A DNA stretch of 12,847 nucleotides, from NCBI GenBank assembly GCA_003156495.1, contig PMHC01000148.1, positions 2,582 to 15,428 on the forward strand, given 5' to 3'. This DNA is from Acidobacteriaceae bacterium (lineage in GTDB: Bacteria > Acidobacteriota > Terriglobia > Terriglobales > Acidobacteriaceae). Each line of letters opens with the position of its first letter. The stretch's first letter is position 1. Positions 7,045 through 12,847 of the stretch are shown piece after piece. Made by a program: the position numbers and the translations under genes. Under the pieces are notes generated by a model that did not search any database, was not told the DNA's origin, and worked only from the letters and a program-made list of their open reading frames with translations.

Positions 7045-7815
7045 ATGAAGGCGCCGAATCATGCGCGCTATTTGAATACCGAGTTTGTGGGCGCGGGGTG
7101 GCCGGTGCGCCCGTGGGATAACAATACGCTGCACAAAGAACACACCGTACGCTATGCGAAGATCTACGATCAACTGCAAACGGACGCGTGCTATGCAGGA
7201 GGATTAAGTCGGTACGCCTTCGATTATGGTACACATCGTGACTTTGGTTCGGGCGATCACATCTGCTACCACGGCGTGATGGATATCTTCCACGAGCCCA
7301 AGCCTGCTGCGGGTTTTTATAAGTCACAGTGCTCGCCCGCAGAAGAAGTTGTGCTTGAAGCGGGATTCCATTGGGCAATCGACGATAGCGCAAGCCATAC
7401 ATGGCCGCTGCCGATCTGTTCGAATTGCGACACGATCAAGTGTTCGATTGGCAATGAAGGTAAGTGGCATCAGATTATCGAATTGAAGCCTGAGCGCAAG
7501 CAGTTTCCTCATCTCGCATATTCGCCATTCTTGTTGACGCTGCCTGGAGGAAACGACGATTGGGGCGATTTGCGGCTGGATGGATACATCAACGGCGAGT
7601 TGAAGATCAGCAAGAGCTTTTCCGGCAAGGGAATCGATCAGCAATTTCATCTTTCAGCCGATGATTCGGAGTTGGTGGCAGACGGTTCGGATGCAACGCG
7701 TGTGGTTTTTCGCGTGACCGATGAGTACGGCGCGATTCGTGTGAGCGGTTGGACCTGCCGCTTGGCGGAACCTGCGATTTCACGGGCGATTTACGCTTTG
7801 CCGTACAGGTTATGA
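7045..7815 (+). CDS. Truncated GH2 beta-galactosidase-like protein (C-terminal part)
   Basis: The 256-residue product matches only the later portion of GH2 beta-galactosidase-like enzymes of about 800 residues or more. It starts near the end of the catalytic barrel with APNHARYLNTEFVG, where the Glu of NTEF is the expected nucleophile. It continues through YAFDYGTHRDFGSGDHICYH and HEPKPAAGFYKSQ into a C-terminal beta domain with VADGSDATRVVFRVTDEYGA. Missing are the sugar-binding and immunoglobulin-like domains, the part of the barrel with the acid/base Glu, and probably the extreme C-terminus, since the last 25 residues do not follow the family. No strong ribosome binding site precedes the ATG at 7045; a TTG at 6991 in the same frame is an alternative. 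It is probably a non-functional remnant, perhaps still transcribed with the phosphodiesterase gene 25 bases downstream. Confidence 0.8.
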   Translation: MKAPNHARYLNTEFVGAGWPVRPWDNNTLHKEHTVRYAKIYDQLQTDACYAGGLSRYAFDYGTHRDFGSGDHICYHGVMDIFHEPKPAAGFYKSQCSPAEEVVLEAGFHWAIDDSASHTWPLPICSNCDTIKCSIGNEGKWHQIIELKPERKQFPHLAYSPFLLTLPGGNDDWGDLRLDGYINGELKISKSFSGKGIDQQFHLSADDSELVADGSDATRVVFRVTDEYGAIRVSGWTCRLAEPAISRAIYALPYRL

Positions 7816-7840
7816 CTTTATATATGAAGGAGAAAATGGT

Positions 7841-9202
7841 ATGTTAACTAAATCATGTGCGGCCTTGACCGCACTGTTTTTCACTACACTATTGGTTGCC
7901 GAGCCGAGGAAAGATCGCACGGTTGTCGTTATTAGCCTGGATGCTTTTCCCGCCTATGCGCTAAGCGATTCTCGCTTGCCGATTCCGACGATACGCGCGC
8001 TGGCGCGTGCGGGTGTATCGGCTACGTCAATGAAGCCGATTAACCCGACCATCACCTGGCCGAACCATACGACGCTGGTTACCGGCGTTAATGCAAGCAA
8101 GCATCATGTAATGTTTAATGGGCTGCTAACTTATCCCGCGCCTAATCGGCCGGTTGAGATAGAACCGTGGCGCGACAAAAACGAGATGGTTGGCGCTGAA
8201 ACCGTGTACGATCTTGCGGAGAAAGCGGGATTGACGACGGCGCAGGTCGACTGGGTCGCCATTTATAATGCAAAAAACATCAATTGGAAGTTTCCGGAAA
8301 GTCCCGATCCGCATGGCTTGATCGAAAGGGCCATGGTTAAAGAAGGAGCGGTTACCGAGGCGCAGCTAAGCAATTTTGGTGAGGGAAGCCAAGCCTGGCG
8401 CGATCAGGTGTGGACCGATGCGGCCGCGTACATCTTGCGCACGTACAAGCCTAACCTGATGCTGCTTCACTTGCTGACGCTCGATTCGACGCAGCACGAA
8501 TATGGACCGATGCATACGGCAGGATTCAACGCGATGGCGTTTTTGGACGATCGGGTTAAACAGATTGTTGATGCGGTGCGGGCGTCTGGGCGTTTAAATG
8601 AAACGACGTTTCTTATCGTATCCGATCACGGATCACGTGAGGCTAAACTGGCGATTCATCCCGATGTCCTGCTGCGGCAAAACGGAATCGTGCGCGGCGC
8701 CAAGAAAGATCGCAATGTAGACGCATGGGCTGTTCCAGAAGGCGGTTGTGCGATGGTGTATGTGACCGATCCGGCGAAAAAGGCCGAACTGGTTCCGCGT
8801 TTGCGAGAACTGTTTGTGAAGGCTGAGGGTGTGGAGCACGTATACGGCCAGGAAGAGTACACGAAGATAGGTTTGCCCTTACGGCAAGACAGCAATCAGT
8901 CGCCAGATCTATTTCTTTCAGCGAAGGAAAATTATTTTTTTGACGATGGTGATGATGGTGCGTATATGACGCCGGTATTTCAAAATGGCAGCCATGGCTA
9001 CATGAACGACGATCCGAAGATGCAGGAGATCTTTATTGCGGCCGGTGCGGGAATACGCAAGGGTGCTCAGCTGGGATCGATTTTGAATCTGGATGTAGCG
9101 CCGACCATTGCGGCTTTGCTGGGCATTCAAATGCCTCAGGCGGACGGCAAGCCTCTCGAAGAGATTTTAGATAAAGACAAAGTAAGGCCTGCAGTGCACT
9201 AG
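7841..9202 (+). CDS. Exported type I phosphodiesterase/nucleotide pyrophosphatase (alkaline phosphatase superfamily)
   Basis: Family members hydrolyse phosphodiester or pyrophosphate bonds of nucleotides or phospholipid head groups with two metal ions. The 453-residue protein has a signal peptide (MLTKSCAALTALFFTTLLVA) and the full metal and nucleophile set. Asp34 lies in VVISLDAF, Thr72 is the nucleophile in NPTITWPNHTTLVTG, Asp215 and His219 lie in LHLLTLDSTQHEYG, Asp262-His263 in IVSDHGSRE and His385 in NGSHGYMNDD. The C-terminus, NLDVAPTIAALLGIQMP, is typical. AAGGAG at about 7824-7829 sets the ATG at 7841. It follows the truncated GH2 gene by 25 bases and precedes the PAP2 phosphatase by 48, so the genes may share a transcript. 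It looks active and is expected in the periplasm. The natural substrate is not evident. Confidence 0.93.
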   Translation: MLTKSCAALTALFFTTLLVAEPRKDRTVVVISLDAFPAYALSDSRLPIPTIRALARAGVSATSMKPINPTITWPNHTTLVTGVNASKHHVMFNGLLTYPAPNRPVEIEPWRDKNEMVGAETVYDLAEKAGLTTAQVDWVAIYNAKNINWKFPESPDPHGLIERAMVKEGAVTEAQLSNFGEGSQAWRDQVWTDAAAYILRTYKPNLMLLHLLTLDSTQHEYGPMHTAGFNAMAFLDDRVKQIVDAVRASGRLNETTFLIVSDHGSREAKLAIHPDVLLRQNGIVRGAKKDRNVDAWAVPEGGCAMVYVTDPAKKAELVPRLRELFVKAEGVEHVYGQEEYTKIGLPLRQDSNQSPDLFLSAKENYFFDDGDDGAYMTPVFQNGSHGYMNDDPKMQEIFIAAGAGIRKGAQLGSILNLDVAPTIAALLGIQMPQADGKPLEEILDKDKVRPAVH

Positions 9203-9250
9203 GTTAATGGATAAGCTAAAATTCGCGATATAAGTCAGGAGAAGAGATCG

Positions 9251-10615
9251 ATGAAGCGTAACTGCATCTGCAAAGTTTTCGTAGCTGGGGCGCTTGGCGT
9301 TTTTTTGTTGTGTTATGCCCAAGCGCAGTCTGTCAGCGAGATGGTTGTGTTGAAGGGGCTTGCGCCGGTAACGGTTCTTGCGAAGAGCGATGCCGGACAG
9401 GCCGCGTTGGCCGCGAATTATGTGGTTACCGGAGGCATACAGACCGGAACGGTTCGGCAGGCCACGCTGTTGCCGTTTGCCGAGCAGCAGCAACAAGCGC
9501 TTCGCGATGTTTATGTGACGGATGGCAATCTGGCTAACCTCTCCGATGGTTTAGGCAGTACGCTGGGCGCAGCTTATCTGGCGCGCGCGCATTACATCGA
9601 TCGCGAGCGCTTCACCAGCATCTCCAATAACGTTGCCAATGTGATTGCTTATGCGCTGGCCGTCACGTCGCGGGATGCGAATTCCGCAAAGCATTTGATT
9701 GCCAACGGCACGACAAATGGAACAAAGCCGGCCGTGGCCGAGGCTGTGGCTGTTATCAAAGATCCTGGCGGCACCTTTGATGTATTTGGCCGCGCGTATG
9801 GTCATCCCGCGGGAAGCGCCGGTGCGGATATCCACGGCAATTCGCGACCGTTTCAAACCGAGGTATCGATCCTATCTATCGTTGGTCCTGATTATCTCAA
9901 CGTGCCCGCCGATAATACGGTCTACAATCGCGGACCGCTCATGGATCTAAGTAACAGTCCTTCTTATCCGAGCGGACATACGGCATATGGTTATACGGGC
10001 GCGCTGGTCTTGGCGATTCTAGTGCCCGCGCGTTACCAGCAGATGATCGCGCGCGGCGCCGAGTACGGCAACGATCGCATCATTGTCGGAGCGCATTATG
10101 CCATGGATGTTATCGGCGGACGGACGGTGGCTCTTTATGACATGGCTCATCTGCTAGCCAATGATCCGGCCTATGTCGGTCGCTCATTTCGTGACGCGCC
10201 TCATATAGAAGATTTTCAGACTGCAATCAAAGAGGCCCGGAAGGATGTTATCGCGGTGGTGCAGACCTCATGCGGTAATCGCGTTGAAGTATGCGCGCTT
10301 GAAGATACGGGGCGGCTGAGCAACCCGGCGGCGAATCAGGCCTTTTATGACGCGACGCAGACTTATAACCTTCCGGTGGTCTATCCGCAGAATGCGCAAG
10401 CGGTCGAAGATATAGGAAAGCTGGCTCCGGAGGCGGGCTATCTGTTGACTGTCGCATTTCCGGCGCTGAGTTTGAAACAAGCCGACCAGATTCTGACCGA
10501 GACGGAAGGAGCGGGGGGAGGCTTCCTCGACGACGGAAGCGCCTTCGGCGTATATTCCCGCATCAATTTATACGCGGCGGCCGGCAGGGCCGCGCAGGTA
10601 AGCGCAGGGAAGTAG
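9251..10615 (+). CDS. Exported PAP2-family acid phosphatase
   Basis: PAP2-type (vanadium haloperoxidase fold) phosphatases use a His nucleophile to remove phosphate from small esters or lipids. The 454-residue protein has a signal peptide (through LLCYAQAQ). Motif 2, SYPSGHTAYG, lies at residues 238-247 with the acid/base His243. Motif 3, DRIIVGAHYAMDVIGGR, lies at 275-291 with Arg276, nucleophile His282 and Asp286. Motif 1 is only partly kept: NSRPFQTE supplies Arg199-Pro200, but the expected Lys seven positions before the Arg is Ala192. The single core is followed by about 150 residues with Cys pairs (SCGNRVEVC), probably a disulfide, and a C-terminal extension. AGGAGA at 9237-9242 sets the ATG at 9251. 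A soluble periplasmic phosphatase is more likely than a membrane lipid phosphatase because no transmembrane helices are seen. Confidence 0.9.
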   Translation: MKRNCICKVFVAGALGVFLLCYAQAQSVSEMVVLKGLAPVTVLAKSDAGQAALAANYVVTGGIQTGTVRQATLLPFAEQQQQALRDVYVTDGNLANLSDGLGSTLGAAYLARAHYIDRERFTSISNNVANVIAYALAVTSRDANSAKHLIANGTTNGTKPAVAEAVAVIKDPGGTFDVFGRAYGHPAGSAGADIHGNSRPFQTEVSILSIVGPDYLNVPADNTVYNRGPLMDLSNSPSYPSGHTAYGYTGALVLAILVPARYQQMIARGAEYGNDRIIVGAHYAMDVIGGRTVALYDMAHLLANDPAYVGRSFRDAPHIEDFQTAIKEARKDVIAVVQTSCGNRVEVCALEDTGRLSNPAANQAFYDATQTYNLPVVYPQNAQAVEDIGKLAPEAGYLLTVAFPALSLKQADQILTETEGAGGGFLDDGSAFGVYSRINLYAAAGRAAQVSAGK

Positions 10616-10754
10616 AGACCGGGAGCCGTTTGTTTGTCAGTGAAATTGCGAGCGGAGATTCAGTGGTTTTTATGCGGAAAGAATGCGCGCATCATCGGCG
10701 GATAAGTTGATGGCGCTGATTGCTACACTTTAACGGCAGCCGAGGAAGAGAAAA
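10616..10754. other. Intergenic gap before the C45-like gene
   Basis: This 139-bp gap holds no gene and no clear terminator. A well-spaced promoter is not obvious. The only firm element is the ribosome binding site GAGGAAGAG at about 10742-10750. The gap is long enough for the downstream gene to have its own promoter. Confidence 0.4.
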
Positions 10755-12188
10755 ATGCGTCGTTCATTTTTATCGATAACGTGGATTTGTCTGTCGGCTC
10801 TTCTGCTGACGAGTTGCGTCGCAGGACGCGCTAAAGAGCTGAAGGTTACCGAACACTACGGCGCTGGATACCGCTTTGAGCGCGCTAACTGGATCTATGT
10901 GCACGTAGAAGGAACGCCGCGCGAGATAGGGCGGCAGCATGGCCGCCTGCTTGCTCCCGAAATCGCCGACGCGCTGGCTACGTCGCGGCTTGAACAGACG
11001 CATGAAACCGAGCGTCCATGGCCGTTTTTCCGCGAGACGGCCAAGAAAATGTTGTGGCCACAGATTGAGACCGAATATCGCGAGGAACTGCGTGGAATCA
11101 CCGAGGGGGCGCGCGCCGCAGGCGTAAAAATCGATTTGTGGGATGTGGTCGCCATCAACGCGCAACAGGAAATCCCCGACTATTATGTGCCCTGGCTCGA
11201 TCGGCAGCAGAAACGCATTGGCGCTCCCGTACTGAAAGCGCCGGGCAATTGCAGCGCTTTTGTGGCCACCGGTTCGTGGACGCGCGATCATCGACCAGTG
11301 ATCGCGCACAATAACTGGTCGAGCTTTCTTTCGGGCGCACGCTGGCGCATTATCTTCGACATCCAACCCACCAAGGGCGAGCGCATTCTGATGGATGGTT
11401 TTCCGGGGATGATCTCGAGCGGTGACGACTTCGGCGTCAACGGCGCGCAGTTAGCTATAACCGAAACCACCATTACCGGCTATAGCTTGTACGATCCCAC
11501 GCAGACGCCGGAGTTTGTGCGTGCGCGCAAAGCCATGCAGTATGCGCGCTCGATTGACGACTATGCGCGAATTTATTTGGAGCACAACAACGGCGGCTAC
11601 GCCAACGATTGGTTGCTGGCCGATTACAAAACCGGCGAGGTCGCCCGCTTTGAGGCGGGTTTGAAGCGGCATCGGCTTTGGCGCAGCAAGGACGGCTATT
11701 TTGTCGGGGCTAATTTTCCGAGCGATCCAGAGTTCATTAAAGACGAAACCGATTTCGATACAGCGAATATGGCCAGTTCGCCCAATGCGCGGCATCTTCG
11801 CTGGGATGAGTTGATGGCGGCGAACAAAGGCAAGCTCGATGCGGGACTCGCCGAAGAACTGACTGCAGATCACTGGGACAGTTATGAAAAGCGCATCGAC
11901 GCCGACGAGCGTTCACTGTGCGGCCACATTTATACTTCGCCGCGCGGCGTTCCCGAGTGGGCATGGAAGCCGTATGCGCCGGCCGGATCGGTTAACACTA
12001 AAGTTGCCGATAGCTCCATGATTGCCCACTTCGGCTTTGCCGCGCGCTCGGGACTTTCATGCGGCGAAGATTTTATCGCCGGGGAATTTCTGCGTTCGCA
12101 TGCGGAGTTCGACTGGATGCGGCCTTTGCTGCGCGACATGAAAGGCAATCCGTGGGCCGAGTTCAAAAGTGGCGAAGATGGAAAGTAA
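10755..12188 (+). CDS. C45/phospholipase-B-like Ntn-hydrolase, predicted lipoprotein
   Basis: Relatives are autoproteolytic Ntn-hydrolases: acyltransferases and amidases of the C45 type and phospholipase-B-like proteins. They cleave or transfer acyl groups on amides or lipids after exposing a new N-terminal Cys. The 477-residue protein starts with a lipoprotein signal, LLTSC, with the lipid-anchored Cys21. It carries VEGTPREIGRQHGRLL (51-66), the helical segment WDVVAINAQQE, and the predicted self-cleavage site PGNCSAF with nucleophile Cys166. Then come RPVIAHNNWSSF and the core motifs MDGFPGMISSGDDFGVNG, ANDWLLADYKTGEVARFE and VADSSMIAHFGFAARSG. GAGGAAGAG precedes the ATG at 10755. It follows the PAP2 gene by 139 bases on the same strand. 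Activity looks intact, but whether the substrate is a peptide amide, an N-acyl compound or a phospholipid is open. Confidence 0.88.
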   Translation: MRRSFLSITWICLSALLLTSCVAGRAKELKVTEHYGAGYRFERANWIYVHVEGTPREIGRQHGRLLAPEIADALATSRLEQTHETERPWPFFRETAKKMLWPQIETEYREELRGITEGARAAGVKIDLWDVVAINAQQEIPDYYVPWLDRQQKRIGAPVLKAPGNCSAFVATGSWTRDHRPVIAHNNWSSFLSGARWRIIFDIQPTKGERILMDGFPGMISSGDDFGVNGAQLAITETTITGYSLYDPTQTPEFVRARKAMQYARSIDDYARIYLEHNNGGYANDWLLADYKTGEVARFEAGLKRHRLWRSKDGYFVGANFPSDPEFIKDETDFDTANMASSPNARHLRWDELMAANKGKLDAGLAEELTADHWDSYEKRIDADERSLCGHIYTSPRGVPEWAWKPYAPAGSVNTKVADSSMIAHFGFAARSGLSCGEDFIAGEFLRSHAEFDWMRPLLRDMKGNPWAEFKSGEDGK

Positions 12189-12325
12189 GCGTCGTTTTTT
12201 CGGCGACGATTTATTGTATGTGCGACCTTGGCTTCAACAATTCACTGATTGAGTGCTGTCTAGGCGGCTCTAGCCGGCTGTGAAGCCGTGTCCATTCAAA
12301 GCAGAGGTTGAAGTGGAAAGGCGCT
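12189..12325. other. Convergent intergenic region with weak hairpins
   Basis: No gene is present between the C45-like gene and recJ. CGTCG (12190-12194) and CGACG (12204-12208) flank a T-run and could act as a weak terminator for the plus-strand transcript. CGGCTCTAGCCG (12265-12276) and CGGCTGTGAAGCCG (12275-12288) form overlapping hairpins without a T tract. They may aid termination of either transcript. Confidence 0.35.
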
Positions 12326-12847
12326 TCAGGCTTCGGCGGAACGGAGACCGCGAATTTCCAGCTCGAGGCCGCCGAAGTCGGGGTGGTCGTTTTCTCGGAG
12401 GCGATAGGCGAGATCGACGAGGCTGCCTTGGGTGAGTTGGAGATCCATGGCGCGGGAGGCTAGATCCCAGCCGATGGCGCGGATGCGGTTTGCGGGCTGC
12501 GTGCTGGCCGAGGGATGAACGGAATCGGCGGCGGCGGGCGCGTCCTGAGTGAGCTCGAGGCGTAGGTGGCGAGCCTTCATGATGCGCGGCGGCGCGGTGA
12601 GGCGTGCGCGGCGGGCGAGAAAGAGTGGCTCGGGGTTGCCGTGGCCGAGAGGCTCGAGCTTGCGCAGCCAGCCGGCGAGGACGGGTGTGATGCGGTCGAG
12701 GGGAAGCTCGGCGTGAATGCGCAGGAGGCGCTCGGGCTGGCGATCGGCGAGATGCGCTTCGGCAAAGACGCGGAGGCGGCGCTTAAGCTCGGGCAAGTTT
12801 TCCGCGGGCATGGCGAAGCCGACGGCGAAGGCGTGGCCGCCGAAGCG
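12326..12847 (-). CDS. recJ: Single-stranded-DNA-specific exonuclease RecJ (C-terminal part, gene continues past window)
   Basis: RecJ is a 5'-3' single-strand exonuclease of the DHH family acting in recombination and mismatch repair. The minus-strand frame is open from base 12847 and gives 173 residues. It begins RFGGHAFAVGFAMP, the GGHxxAxGF signature of the DHHA1 nucleic-acid-binding domain. LRKLEPLGHGNPEPLF follows at about residue 70, a hallmark of the RecJ C-terminal OB-fold region, and the protein ends GLRSAEA. The catalytic DHH domain lies outside the window. The C-terminus contains an Ala/Ser/Thr/Pro-rich insert (around APAAADSVHPSASTQPA) not usual in RecJ. The gene is convergent with the C45-like gene and marks a return to housekeeping sequence. 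Confidence 0.9.
   Translation of the reverse strand, partial: RFGGHAFAVGFAMPAENLPELKRRLRVFAEAHLADRQPERLLRIHAELPLDRITPVLAGWLRKLEPLGHGNPEPLFLARRARLTAPPRIMKARHLRLELTQDAPAAADSVHPSASTQPANRIRAIGWDLASRAMDLQLTQGSLVDLAYRLRENDHPDFGGLELEIRGLRSAEA

Noticed and set aside
6795..7121. 108-codon plus-strand frame overlapping the start of the GH2 remnant
   Set aside because: No family resemblance; its second half is an out-of-frame reading of the GH2 segment, and it has no convincing ribosome binding site.
10707..10729. TTGATG and TACACT as a promoter before the C45-like gene
   Set aside because: The spacer is only 11 bases, too short for a sigma-70 promoter.
10770..11366. 198-codon minus-strand frame inside the C45-like gene
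   Set aside because: It lies opposite a well-supported gene, is low in recognisable motifs, and is the kind of antisense frame expected from codon bias.

Overview
The window looks like a chromosomal segment of an acidobacterium (Terriglobia-like). This is an inference. It rests on a very large TonB-dependent receptor with an N-terminal carboxypeptidase-regulatory-like domain, a decayed gene with the winged-helix-like N-terminal domain common in that phylum, and a run of exported hydrolases. I see no tRNA, rRNA, CRISPR array, transposase, integrase or phage gene.

Layout. (1) 1-1120 (+): the end of the nusG-rplK transcription/translation block; nusG lacks only its first codons. A 159-bp AGCT-rich spacer separates the two genes. 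(2) 1142-1257: two strong hairpins close the rplK transcript and, from the other side, the TonB receptor transcript. rplA, the usual next gene, is not in the window. (3) 1280-4573 (-): a 1097-residue Oar-like TonB-dependent receptor with a consensus Shine-Dalgarno and a sigma-70-type promoter whose -10 region lies inside a perfect 16-bp palindrome, suggesting repression. (4) 4700-5315: non-coding, repeat-rich sequence with an 85-bp diverged fragment of rplK. (5) 5316-6197 (+): an exported protein of unknown function. (6) 6198-7044: gene debris, including a winged-helix-type gene on the minus strand broken by stops and frameshifts, then an AT-rich stretch with GGGTAT palindromes. (7) 7045-7815 (+): the C-terminal part of a GH2 beta-galactosidase-like enzyme without its N-terminal domains. 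(8) 7841-12188 (+): three intact exported hydrolases, namely a type I phosphodiesterase/nucleotide pyrophosphatase, a PAP2-type acid phosphatase and a C45/phospholipase-B-like lipoprotein. (9) 12326-end (-): the C-terminal part of recJ.

Working together: the three hydrolases lie in one direction with short gaps for the first two. They could form a periplasmic or surface system that releases phosphate and acyl or amide groups from organic compounds; this is an inference from families and context. The block between rplK and recJ looks like an accessory island assembled by recombination: it holds a partial rplK copy, a dead regulator-like gene and a truncated glycosidase. No clearly new multi-gene system is evident. 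The best leads are the palindrome-covered receptor promoter, the rplK scar beside an apparently separated ribosomal operon, and the exported hydrolase trio.
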